From assembly GCA_046349975.1 (NCBI GenBank), contig JAXMBH010000025.1, positions 15,222 through 79,221 on the forward strand: DNA of 64,000 bases, in the 5' to 3' direction. Positions 1 to 9,100 of the stretch are shown here, one piece after another. The DNA is from JABDGM01 sp046349975. Lineage in GTDB: Bacteria; Planctomycetota; Planctomycetia; Pirellulales; Lacipirellulaceae. Within the stretch, counting starts at the first letter, position 1. The number at the start of each line of letters is the position of its first letter. Both the position numbers and the translations under genes were made by a program. The notes beneath the pieces were generated by a model. That model was given only the letters and a program-made list of their open reading frames with translations. It had not been told where the DNA came from and did not search any database.

Positions 1-543
1 GTGGCCCAAATGCGCCAAGATCATTTTGACGTCCGGAAAACGGCACGCCACGTCATCGAGATGACGCGGAAGCGTGCAGTCGAGAGGCGCCTTTGACACG
101 AATGTGGTACCGGTATGCAACAACACGGGCAACTGATGCCGGCTTACATACTCCCACAAAGGATCGACCTTCCTATCTTGCGGGTAAAAGTTGGCGTACA
201 TCGGCAGCAGCTTGATCCCTTGCATTCCAAACTGCTGGTGCCCTTGGCGCATCTCCTCTTGCCAACCCGGCTGTGTGGGATCGATCGAGAGGAACCCGAT
301 CAAGTGTTCCGGGTCTTGGGCGACATATTTAGCGACGTCTGCATCATCGACCCACAGGCCCGAGTGGCGCGCCTTGCCGCCGAACACGACCGAGATGACC
401 TCTTCGGCCGGCAGTCCAGCCTGGTAAGTGTCGTAACGCGTTTCCAAGTTGACCGCCGAGAGACGCATCCGTCGCGCGTCGTCGATGAACCCTTTCGAGA
501 AGGAGCCAGATGGCCAACAATGTGTATGCACGTCGACGATCAT
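1..543 (-). CDS. Amidohydrolase-2 family protein, 3' part beyond the window edge
   Basis: Metal-dependent hydrolase of the amidohydrolase-2 (ACMSD-like) TIM-barrel family. The first 181 residues are visible and the gene continues past position 1. The protein opens with MIVDVHTHCW, which carries the HxH metal-binding pair. It later shows a strand ending LLHTGTTF and the strand ILAHLGH, both normal positions for metal or catalytic histidines, so this copy looks active. The ATG (543-541) shares a base with the TGA of the gene upstream (TGATG), which points to translational coupling. It is the last visible gene of the operon that starts with the ROK regulator at 4528. The substrate is unknown; family members decarboxylate or hydrolyse small carboxylates and lactones. 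Not in my reach: whether the terminal Asp of the metal site is present. Confidence 0.85.
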   Translation of the reverse strand, partial: MIVDVHTHCWPSGSFSKGFIDDARRMRLSAVNLETRYDTYQAGLPAEEVISVVFGGKARHSGLWVDDADVAKYVAQDPEHLIGFLSIDPTQPGWQEEMRQGHQQFGMQGIKLLPMYANFYPQDRKVDPLWEYVSRHQLPVLLHTGTTFVSKAPLDCTLPRHLDDVACRFPDVKMILAHLGH

Positions 544-1376
544 CAGGATATCGCCACCTTCTTGCCGCGCTGTGAAGGCACTTGGGGTGATTTACCCGTG
601 AGCGGTCGCTGGTCGAGACGCAGGAGCTTCGCGGCATTCGTATAGAGAATGCGATCGAGTTCTTCTTCACCGAGGCCTGCCTCAGTGACGTTATCGATAC
701 GCTCGGGTAGTAGCCGCCAACCCGCGGCACCGAAATCTGAACCAAAAATGATTTTCTCTGCGCCCGCGACATCGACGAGGTGAAGCAGCTCGCCGGGCCG
801 CGAACCGCAATAGTTACCGTATAAATTTGGCAAATCGCGAATAAGTTGAGCGGCCGCGTCGGCATAGTCGGCCGAGCCAGCATGGCCCAAGACGATCGTC
901 GTGTCGGGGGCCCAACGGGCGAGTTCGGCGATCTGATACGTGGTGGAATAGGGTGGAGTGCCATCGTGGTAAAGGACTGGCACATCGTGGCGGCCTGCGA
1001 TTCGGAGCAATTCCGTCATCGTCTCTCGTACCATGCTCGAAGCAAATGCCTGTAGCCAGGGATGAAACTTCACCCCCCGAAATCGCGGATTCGCCAAGCA
1101 CCGCTCCAATTCGACGATCGAAGCTGGGCCTACTTTGGGGTCGACCGTAACGAACGGGATAAGACGTTCAGGATATTCGTCAGCGCGTCGTAATAGCGCG
1201 TCGTTATGGGCCGCGCAGTCCTCATAGAATCCCATGATCGTGAATACGCAGGCTATTTCCACGTTGAAGCGATCAAGCGCTGCAACCATTTCGGTTACGC
1301 CTGGCGTGGGAGTGCTGAACCAGCGCTCGTCGAGATGCGTGTGAAAATCGATGATTCGTGTCATGGTACTACTCAT
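543..1376 (-). CDS. Amidohydrolase-2 family protein (apparently active copy)
   Basis: A 277-residue TIM-barrel hydrolase of the amidohydrolase-2 family. Near the N-terminus IIDFHTHLDE gives the HxH pair. VKFHPW, VLYHDGTPPY, VLGHAGSADY and IFGSDFGA supply the remaining expected metal-ligand and catalytic positions, so the site looks complete. The start at 1376 overlaps the stop of the preceding gene by four bases (ATGA). An internal Met at residue 5 (1364) is an alternative start. The protein probably acts in the cytoplasm, since no signal peptide is visible. Its place between two related amidohydrolases and behind an enolase-superfamily gene suggests consecutive steps in breakdown of an organic acid or sugar-derived lactone. 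That pathway is inference. Confidence 0.85.
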   Translation of the reverse strand: MSSTMTRIIDFHTHLDERWFSTPTPGVTEMVAALDRFNVEIACVFTIMGFYEDCAAHNDALLRRADEYPERLIPFVTVDPKVGPASIVELERCLANPRFRGVKFHPWLQAFASSMVRETMTELLRIAGRHDVPVLYHDGTPPYSTTYQIAELARWAPDTTIVLGHAGSADYADAAAQLIRDLPNLYGNYCGSRPGELLHLVDVAGAEKIIFGSDFGAAGWRLLPERIDNVTEAGLGEEELDRILYTNAAKLLRLDQRPLTGKSPQVPSQRGKKVAIS

Positions 1377-2104
1377 GCAAGGCTGAAAAGCCGCTCTGCA
1401 TTTTTATGCATCAGCGCCCGCCGCGCAGCCGCGGTGAGCGTCAATCGTTCGACCGAGCGCAGATTGACCGAGTAGCGATTGCGAGGCTCCGCACTACCGA
1501 AGAGCACTCGATCTGCACCGTGCGTTTGAATCACTTCATCAATTCCGTCGGCCCACAACAATGAGGCATCGAGATGCAGGTTAGAAACAGATCCGATTGC
1601 CCCCTGTATCTCGAACCACATATCGGCAAAGCCACCAAAGCCTGCAATGAACTCAATTTGCGGATAACGCCGCGCGACTTCAGCGACTGCCAGCACATCG
1701 GCGAATACATAGGTTCCTGTGCGAAACATGATTGGCCAGCCATATTCCGCGATTCGCTCGTAAACCGGGGTGGCGACGGGTTCAGTCGGAAAAAAACCTT
1801 GTCGCAACGGGTCAAGAAACAGCGCCACAGCACCCAAGTCGTGACACCGAGAGAGCTCCTCAAGCGCTTTGGTCTCCCACCAGGGATTGACGCTAACCAT
1901 TCCGCGAATTCGAGGCCCGGCCTGCAATACCCGATCGTTCCCAGCGCGATTATCGACGATGAGTTCCCTGCCCATTGGTCGAGCGATTGCCAACTCGACG
2001 CCGGCCGCGTCCATCCGGCGCAGTAGTTCAGACGCTTCCAGCTGCAGATAGGTCTCGACTCCCAGCATGGCATGCGCGTCGATAATTGTGCATTCGTCAG
2101 ACAT
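1373..2104 (-). CDS. Degenerate amidohydrolase-2 family protein lacking metal ligands
   Basis: A 243-residue member of the amidohydrolase-2 family. The scaffold is well kept: IIDAHAMLG at the start, a QGFFPTEPVATPVYERIAEYG stretch, then ARRYPQIEFIAG and RVLFGSAEP. The functional residues are not. Against the family pattern HxH reads HAM, the strand normally ending F-H-T-G reads FRTG, the G-H of the next strand reads GF, and the GSD strand reads GSA. All four metal or catalytic positions are thus replaced in an open, unbroken frame. It may be a non-catalytic partner of the two intact paralogues downstream, or an enzyme with a new mechanism. It overlaps the upstream gene by 8 bases and the downstream one by 4, so it is clearly still co-translated. 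Confidence 0.82.
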   Translation of the reverse strand: MSDECTIIDAHAMLGVETYLQLEASELLRRMDAAGVELAIARPMGRELIVDNRAGNDRVLQAGPRIRGMVSVNPWWETKALEELSRCHDLGAVALFLDPLRQGFFPTEPVATPVYERIAEYGWPIMFRTGTYVFADVLAVAEVARRYPQIEFIAGFGGFADMWFEIQGAIGSVSNLHLDASLLWADGIDEVIQTHGADRVLFGSAEPRNRYSVNLRSVERLTLTAAARRALMHKNAERLFSLA

Positions 2105-3197
2105 TTGGCGTCACTCCGAATCCAGGTCCCTGGGGAAGCGCGACGCGGCCATGCTCGAACGCGATGGGCGGCGTAACGGCGGAGGTCGCATAGAACAGCG
2201 AGCCCATGAGGTCACACGCAAGTTCTTCAATCGGGAATGCCGATAGACTCGCGGCCAGGCAAACATGGGACGCTTGCCCCAAGTCCGTTTCCAGATTGGA
2301 GCCGATTGCGCAGGGCTTACCTGCCTCTTGAGCCATCTTGGCCATTGTCAGTGAATGGGTGAATCCGCCGTTCTTGCCCGGATAAATCGAAAGTATATCG
2401 AAGGCGTTCAGATCGAGCGCCTCGCACAACTCATCTACCGTAAATACAGCCTCGTCGGCCATGATCGGCACCGGGCTTCGACGCCGCACGGCGGCCAGGG
2501 CAGAGAGCCGATCACGCCGCGTTGGTTGCTCAGCCAGTTTCAGGTTGAACGGCGCCAAGGCTTCGATCGCCGCGAGTGCTTCGTCCGCCGTCTCGTGAGC
2601 GCCGTTAGCGTCAATCGTGAAGATGGGTTCATCCCCCAATCGTTCGCGCACTGCGCGAAGTCGAGCTGCGTCGTCGATGCCCGGCACGCCAGTTTTGAAT
2701 TTGAGGGTTCGAACTCCTGTCTCCCAAAACTCGACTGCGAGTCGCACCGTTTCTTCCGGCGGATAGGCGCCAATGCTGACGCGAGTCCGCACCGAGGTGG
2801 CAGGCGTACGGTCCGCGATCAATTCGGACACTGACTTGTCTTGTTTCCGCGCCCAGAGATCCCACAGCGCGATATCGATGGCCGCCTTGCCAAAGGGGTT
2901 GCCATAGAGCTTGCGATCAAGCACTGCCACGGCTTCAGAAGGGTGGTCGAAATGGGAGCCGACCACCAATGGCGACATGAAAGAGTCGATCATCCACGTG
3001 GCGGTTTCGGCCGATTCGCCGCTCCAAATCGGCGCCGTCGTCGCTTCTCCGTAGCCGCACAGGCCGTCGTTATCTCGAACCGTTACCACCACATAGCGAG
3101 ACGCGGTGTGGCGGCCCAGCGACGAGACGATCGCTCCATCCATGCGGACTGGGAAATCTACAATTCGAGCATCGATCTGACGGATGCGGATACTCAT
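2097..3197 (-). CDS. Mandelate racemase / muconate lactonizing enzyme family protein
   Basis: A 366-residue enolase-superfamily enzyme of the muconate-lactonizing (MLE) subgroup, which includes cycloisomerases, o-succinylbenzoate synthase-like enzymes and dipeptide epimerases. The N-terminal capping domain covers about residues 1-130. The barrel shows the KxK pair (LKFKTG, K166 and K168), metal ligands D196 (DANGA), E223 (LAEQP) and D248 (MADEA), and the opposite lysine K275 (YPGKNGG). All MLE-type catalytic residues are therefore present. It abstracts an alpha proton next to a carboxylate; the exact substrate is unreadable. The gene overlaps the ROK regulator by 4 bases (ATGA) and the next amidohydrolase by 8, so it lies in a tight operon. 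Confidence 0.88.
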   Translation of the reverse strand: MSIRIRQIDARIVDFPVRMDGAIVSSLGRHTASRYVVVTVRDNDGLCGYGEATTAPIWSGESAETATWMIDSFMSPLVVGSHFDHPSEAVAVLDRKLYGNPFGKAAIDIALWDLWARKQDKSVSELIADRTPATSVRTRVSIGAYPPEETVRLAVEFWETGVRTLKFKTGVPGIDDAARLRAVRERLGDEPIFTIDANGAHETADEALAAIEALAPFNLKLAEQPTRRDRLSALAAVRRRSPVPIMADEAVFTVDELCEALDLNAFDILSIYPGKNGGFTHSLTMAKMAQEAGKPCAIGSNLETDLGQASHVCLAASLSAFPIEELACDLMGSLFYATSAVTPPIAFEHGRVALPQGPGFGVTPNV

Positions 3198-4528
3198 TGA
3201 GCCGAAGCGATAGCAGACGTATTCCGCTTAGACCTGGAGGGTTGATGAACGGTGCCACCCATCGAGGGGTAGGAGAACAAGCGATTGCGCACATGGGCAG
3301 TGATGCCGAGAAATGCCGAGTCTTCGCCCAATTCAGCGAGCCGCACGTCAACGTTCTTAACCAACTCAGGCAACGCAAACTCGGGCAGTGCCTGGCGCAA
3401 CAGCGGCAGGAGCGTGTCTCCGGCAGCTACAAAGCGGCCACCAAGAATAATTCGTTCCGGATTCAGCAAGCTCACCGCATTCCCTAAACCGATGGCCAGC
3501 GCCCGCGCGGCGTTGGTCAGAACTTCGAGCGCTTTTTCATCACCACGTTGCGCAGCCACGAGCATTTGATCGAAGTCATCGCCAGGAACTTCACCTTGGG
3601 GAATGATCTTATCGAGCTCAACCGCCGGAACGCCGCGCCACAACGCAGCCAACCGCGCGGGAGCAAGATATGCCTCCAGGCAGCCGCGACCGCCGCAGCC
3701 ACAAAGCGGCCCGTCGATCGAAACCCGCGTATGACCGATTTCACCGGCCGATCCGTCACGTCCCGAGAGCAGATGCTCTCCCTCGACGATGCCGCCGCCG
3801 ATTCCTTCCAGCAACGTGACAAACAGCACATGTTGCGATCCGCGTCCCGCGCCATACGCTACTTCGCCAAGGGCCTGCCAGCCGTCGCTACGTTCGATGA
3901 CACCCGCGAGTTTCGTACTCTCGCTCAAGGTCTCGACGACGGGAACATCGATCCAGCCGGGCATATTGACGGCGCGAATCGAGCGGCCTGTAGCGACATC
4001 AACCGTTCCCGGGTCGGCGGCGCCAACCCCCACCAAATTCAGGCCGGTTGCCGACGCGAGCTTAATCGTACTTTTTAGATGTTTCGAGATCGTGCGCAGC
4101 ATCGTGCTGGCATCACCTGTAAATGGCCCATTCCAACGGCGCTTCCAGTGAACCTTTCCCCCAAGATCGACGAGAGCGGTCGTCACCTGATCTTGATCAT
4201 ACCGAACGCACGCGACGCCGAGGCGGCTGAAATCGAGCTCCAATAGCGCCTGAGGCCGCCCTCGGCCGCTACCGTTGGCCGGCGCGATCATGCTCTCCCG
4301 AATCACGCCATCCTGCAGCAACCCACCGCAAATATCGGACAGGCGCGACATGGGTAACCCGGTCGCCAATTTTAAGCCGATACGCGAGCGAGGCCCTTCA
4401 TGAAACAACGATGCGCATACCAACGAACGATTGTAGGCTCGCTTCGAATTCGGCTTAGCGCTATGCCACAGCACATTCGAACCCGTCGGTGGGCCAGCGA
4501 TCGACTTTTTAGCGGACGGTGTTTTCAT
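3194..4528 (-). CDS. ROK-family transcriptional regulator
   Basis: A 444-residue ROK protein with an N-terminal winged helix (about residues 28-85, around SRIGLKLATGLPMSRLSD) and a C-terminal ROK sugar-kinase-like domain. The ROK zinc motif is intact: GHTRVSIDGPLCGCGGRGCLEAYL pattern near residue 275, with the invariant His and three Cys. The glycine-rich VTLLEGIGGGIV strand is also present. In the segment where kinases carry N-D-x-N before A-L-G-E, this protein reads R-S-D-G-W-Q-A-L-G-E, so the catalytic Asp is displaced or lost. This fits a sensor rather than a kinase. It is the first gene of the minus-strand operon and probably senses a sugar or sugar acid. Autoregulation through the adjacent intergenic palindrome is inference. 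Confidence 0.88.
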   Translation of the reverse strand: MKTPSAKKSIAGPPTGSNVLWHSAKPNSKRAYNRSLVCASLFHEGPRSRIGLKLATGLPMSRLSDICGGLLQDGVIRESMIAPANGSGRGRPQALLELDFSRLGVACVRYDQDQVTTALVDLGGKVHWKRRWNGPFTGDASTMLRTISKHLKSTIKLASATGLNLVGVGAADPGTVDVATGRSIRAVNMPGWIDVPVVETLSESTKLAGVIERSDGWQALGEVAYGAGRGSQHVLFVTLLEGIGGGIVEGEHLLSGRDGSAGEIGHTRVSIDGPLCGCGGRGCLEAYLAPARLAALWRGVPAVELDKIIPQGEVPGDDFDQMLVAAQRGDEKALEVLTNAARALAIGLGNAVSLLNPERIILGGRFVAAGDTLLPLLRQALPEFALPELVKNVDVRLAELGEDSAFLGITAHVRNRLFSYPSMGGTVHQPSRSKRNTSAIASAQ

Positions 4529-4781
4529 CGTTGATGCTGTAAGCCAACGCGGAGGGTAGCCCTCGACCGACTACACTTCGCAGCTGTAAGTAGCCCATGA
4601 GCCTAGCCGGCGACCGTCCGGGCATGCCACGAATTGATTCCAATATTAGAACTTTAGCGATCATGGAACCCTCCGTCAAGCATTCAAAGCGATTCCTATC
4701 CACGATTGCGTGCCATAAACAAGCTTAATTTGTGCTATATCGACGTCTTGGCTGCATTCGTTGCCATCCTCGAATTAGTTT

Positions 4782-4801
4782 ACAATTTTGTAACAAATTG
4801 T
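4782..4801. promoter_or_regulatory. Perfect AT-rich palindrome, candidate operator
   Basis: Two 7-base arms, ACAATTT and AAATTGT, flank a 6-base centre. The palindrome ends two bases before a candidate -35 box. ROK regulators of the NagC/Mlc/XylR type bind AT-rich palindromes, and a ROK gene starts about 250 bases away, so this is a plausible site for that regulator. The binding partner is inference. Confidence 0.4.
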
Positions 4802-4802
4802 G

Positions 4803-4830
4803 TTGACGGGGCGATTCGCCGCGGTAGAAT
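4803..4830 (+). promoter_or_regulatory. Candidate sigma70-type promoter
   Basis: TTGACG (4803-4808) and TAGAAT (4825-4830) are separated by 16 bases and face the PEP-CTERM gene at 5091. Both hexamers differ from the bacterial consensus by one base each. A palindrome abuts the -35 box. Planctomycete promoters are poorly characterised, so this rests on the general consensus only. Confidence 0.4.
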
Positions 4831-5090
4831 GGCCGTTGATCTCGGGGGGGTAGGGCAGCCGCGAGATGATGCGCGTTGCATCAAGTCGATGCGAAATCAA
4901 AGGCCACACGCGCAGCCATGTTCGATTACGTTGTGGAGTCGTGGAGAGAAAGGATGGCAATCGCGAGTACGCTTTGCGATCGTCGACTCAGGCACAGTGA
5001 AGAACAGCACCGGACAGACGACGGATAAATTAGCAGAAGATATTTGCGTTGGTGTTTGATTTGACTAGTCAGCCATGCTGGAGGTGCTTC

Positions 5091-5951
5091 ATGCGAACGT
5101 GTTGTTTTCGATGTGCGGGTGTAGTAGTGTTCGTAATTCTACTGGTTGCTGGCGGTGATCGTCCCGCCGCTGCAACCGCCATCGATTTTGAGAATCCGCC
5201 TTATACGACTGGGAGCGTTGTCGGTCAGGACGGATGGGCGGCTACCGGTTATTTTCCAGTGTTAAATGGAACCGTCGACGTTTCGACGATTGGTCCTCTC
5301 GCCGGAAGCCAGTCGCTAAGTTACACGCGGACCGATACGACGCTGGCGCCGAATGGAGCGGACGTGGTGAAATCCGACCTCATCACAATCTCCAAAGACG
5401 GGACTTCGACGGCCGATCTTAATGTTTCGGTCTTGATCTCGTCGACGAGCTTGGCAGCCCAGACGCTGGGGTATGGCGTAGACGGGCTCTTTCTTAGCCC
5501 ATCTGGTGCAAGTGGGGTAACGCCGATTGGGTTCCGGCTCAACAATGCAGGTAGCACGATCCCAAGTATCGAGGAGTACGCTGATTTCGGAGGAAGCCCA
5601 GCATTTTTCTACTTTGGAGGCAGTCTCGCCGCCGCCGCATTTTCAGAGAACCACACGCTGGAATTTCACATTGACGCAGATTTTGATTCATCGACGTACA
5701 CCGTCGCCTATCGTGACGTCACAGCGGGAACTCCGCTTACCTCCTCGGGAGTTGTTCGCGGCTTTGCGGTTCCGTACGCAGCGAATCCGGATGGCACTTA
5801 CGACGTCGATGTCATCGCGGCATTCCGGTATGGCGCTGGCCGTATCGACAACATCATGGTCTCGGGAAATGCTGTCCCCGAACCGACGGCGTTGGGAATG
5901 CTGGCGCTTAGTGCCGTTTTCGCTGGGCTCTGCCAGCGGAGTCGTCGTTGA
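5091..5951 (+). CDS. PEP-CTERM sorting-domain protein with one 'FENPPY' module
   Basis: A 286-residue exported protein. I chose the ATG at 5091 because GGAGGTG (5080-5086) precedes it at normal distance and it yields a clean signal peptide (CAGVVVFVILLVAGG, cleavage near AAATA). The mature part begins IDFENPPYTTGSVVGQDGW and forms one beta-rich, lectin-like module. The C-terminus is a PEP-CTERM signal: VPEP at residue 262, a hydrophobic stretch and a final basic cluster (QRSRR). Such proteins are delivered to the envelope or extracellular matrix and processed by an exosortase/archaeosortase-type enzyme; none is encoded in this window. The module is clearly related to two copies in the large protein that follows, which suggests local duplication. 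Confidence 0.85.
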   Translation: MRTCCFRCAGVVVFVILLVAGGDRPAAATAIDFENPPYTTGSVVGQDGWAATGYFPVLNGTVDVSTIGPLAGSQSLSYTRTDTTLAPNGADVVKSDLITISKDGTSTADLNVSVLISSTSLAAQTLGYGVDGLFLSPSGASGVTPIGFRLNNAGSTIPSIEEYADFGGSPAFFYFGGSLAAAAFSENHTLEFHIDADFDSSTYTVAYRDVTAGTPLTSSGVVRGFAVPYAANPDGTYDVDVIAAFRYGAGRIDNIMVSGNAVPEPTALGMLALSAVFAGLCQRSRR

Positions 5952-6163
5952 TGCAAATAGGTTTGAGGGGCGTCCTAATACATCGGGTAAGGAGCGTTCA
6001 AGTACGATCGCGCGAACGGCAACCGATCGTATCGCGAACTATGGAAGACTTTAGAGAGTGACTCATTGCGAGCCTGCACATGAACAATGGGAGCTCTAGG
6101 TGTAATTGGAACAAGGCGGCAGCGGTAAACGGCAAGTACTTTTTAAACTTGGGAACCCTTGCA

Positions 6164-9100
6164 ATGTTAACACGGGAATCCGGCCGGCAGCTCGCTCGCG
6201 GCGCAGTTGCTGTTTTGTTCGTCGCCATTGCTACTCCCTGTCTCTTCGCAGTGAGTATCACATTTGAAAACCCGCCTTATACGCCCGGCGCAATTATCGG
6301 GCAGGATGGCTGGGTTCGGCCTGGCTACGTGGGGCCGGGATTTGATGTCAACGGCAGCACCGACATATCGACGTCTGCACCTCTCTCGGGCACGCAGTCG
6401 TTCGTCTACAACCAGACAACTGCTGCCGCGGGTACCGGGGCTAGCGATGTCGTTAAGCCGGAAGTCATCTCTGCCAGTGCCGGCGTAGCCGGCGTGGATC
6501 TGACCGTGTCTTACTTACTGAGCGCGGGCGGCAATGGTGTGAACCCGAACGGCGTGGCCGGATTGTACCTCTCCAACAATGCAGTCGGCGGCTCCAGTCC
6601 ATTGTTTGCTCGCTTAGAAGGCGCCTCAATGGCCGCGTCGGATACGAACTCAGTCGTCACCATTCCTAACTTCGTCTACTTCGCGGGAGACGTCTTACAA
6701 GTCAAGTACGAGGTGGACTTCGACGCAGCCAACTATGTGCTGACAGTCAATAATCTCACCACGAATCAACTTGAATTTCAGCAAACGCTCGGGTTCCTAG
6801 CGCCATTCACGCCGGAGGGACCGAATGGCGAGTACTTGATAGATGTCGGCCTCCTTCTGCGCGGTGGAACTGCTAAGTTCGACGACATCACACTGGCAGC
6901 CGGCGTCGGCCCGGTCATCTCCACCTTGACTTGGAACGTGAATAAGTCTGGAAATTGGGGAGTCCCGCAAAACTGGGGGCCGACGACTGGCGTACCGGGG
7001 AGCGCCCCGGGCCGTCAGACCGCAATCTTCGGCAATGTTATCACTTCGCCACAGACAATTTACACAAACGGCGATCGCTCGGTGAACCGCCTCGAATTCA
7101 ATAGTGCCAACAGCTATACGATTACCGGGACAGGGAGCATCTCGATGCAAGCCGATACGTCTGGCGGAACCCCCGTCAATCCAACCATCGCCGTCAGCCT
7201 CGGCAGCCATCAGCTGCAACTCAAGGTCAACATCCTCGACGACACGACAGTTACGGTCGCCTCCGGCGCATCGCTCACGTTCAACAATGTAATTGACTTG
7301 CACGGTAAGAAGCTTACCAGCACCGGTACGGTCAATATCAACAACAGCATCATCGGTGGCGGCACCGTCGCGGGTAGCGGCACGGTCGCTGCGCTCACTG
7401 ATGTCGATATCGACGGCAATTTGGTTACTGATGGAACGCTGCTGGTCTCGGTCGGCGGCAGCGGAGGAGGGGCGTTCAACGTTACCGGTGATGCCGTCCT
7501 GGCCGGAATTCTGGATGTTCTCCCGCAGCCAGGGCTTGCGCCGGGGCAATCATTTACGATTGTCAGCGCCGGTGGTCGGCTCGATGTACATGCGCTAGCG
7601 CTCGATTCAAGCGATGTCGGGATTTTCAAATTAGCCACTCGCGGAGGTAGCCTGCTGCTCGACTATGTCGGCGCGAGCGTGCCAGAGCCTGCCAGTGGAA
7701 CATTGTTTCTCGCTGCTTTAGCCGGCATCGTCCTGCAGCGCAAACGTCCAACTCGGCTGCCCAGGTTCACCGTTGCGGCGATTGTTGGGTTGATTGCGGC
7801 CGCAGCTATTTCCGGTCCCGCCCAGGCGACGACGTTCGATTTCGAGAATCCGCCATTCACAACAGGCCCCTTGGTCGGACAGAACGGGTTCGTTAATCCC
7901 GCCTATGTACTGGCCGATCCCTTCTTCGGTGGTGCATTGAACGGCACGGTCGTGGTTTCGAACTCGGCTCCGCTGAGCGGCGCGCAGTCGGCTCTTTATA
8001 CGCAAACATCCGTGCCTGCGGGTGCGGGTGCGACGGGCGCCAGCGATACCGGTAAACGGTACGCGGTTTTCGGCACCACGCACGGTAATGATGGATTCGA
8101 TATCACCAGCTCGTTCTTAATCAACATGAACGCGAACGGTGTGGGAACAGGCCAAGCCGGCGCCTTCCTGGGCCAAGATGGACGTAGCCCAGCCCTCATT
8201 CTTCTCAGCGGCACACAGATCTTGGTAGGAACCGGTTTCGCGCTGCCCAACATGGGAACCTACGTTTTAGGGCACACTTTCGAGTTCACCATGGGCCTCG
8301 ACTTGGACAATAGTTCATATAGTGTCTCTTACCGTGACGTAACCGCAGGTGGCACATTGACACCGATCCCCGGCACGCTGCCAAACGGTCAATTCCCCTT
8401 TTTCGGCGGTGCGATTTCTGCCGACGGTGACGGTCATACCTACACACTTGATGCCTCCATGATGTTGCGCAGTGGAACGGCACAGATCGACAACTTCACC
8501 GTCGCTGGTGATGATTTCGTTCGCGCGAATTGGATCGGGAACCTCTCGGGTGATTGGAATGTGAACGCCAGTTGGATTCCGCACATGATTCCTGGAACGG
8601 AGACCCCAGGAAAACAGATTGCCGTCTTCGGCACGACGATTACCAGTCCCCAGACCATCTACACCAACTCGATTGTTAGCGTCAACGGCTTGGAGTTCAA
8701 CAACACAACCACTGTCGTTATCGGCGGCAGCGGAACAGTCGAGTTGAAGGCCAATACTGCCAGCGGCACGATCAATCCAACGATCAATGTGCTCGGCGGT
8801 ACGCATCAATTGCAAGCGCCGGTGCGGATCGCCGATGATACCACAGTTACCGTCGCTGCTAGTGCGAGTATTGATTTCAACAACACGGTGAATCTCAACG
8901 GCAAGGCGCTTTCTATTTCGGGCGCCGGGATCACCAACCTGAACGTCGGCGTCACTGGCGGTGGCACGATCACGAATTCCGGCTCGCTTGGAACGGCCGG
9001 CACGACACCAATCGCCGCAAATCTGACGAGTACCGGCAAACTGCTGTTCGATCTCGGACCGACCAACACTGACTTCTTCAACATTACGGGGTCAGCAACT

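Larger units (their letters stand above)
4529..5090. other. Divergent control region between ROK operon and PEP-CTERM gene
   Basis: No convincing gene lies here; open frames in it lack a family signature and a good ribosome site. It separates the leftward ROK operon from the rightward PEP-CTERM genes and holds a 20-bp palindrome and a sigma70-like promoter, listed separately. The plus-strand leader from that promoter to the ATG at 5091 would be roughly 250 bases. Confidence 0.6.

Noticed and set aside
344..985. Long minus frame shadowing the amidohydrolase genes
   Set aside because: It lacks domain motifs and lies inside two well-supported overlapping genes in another frame.
4509..4703. Small minus ORF at the ROK start
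   Set aside because: It overlaps the ROK start region, has no ribosome site and no recognisable motif.
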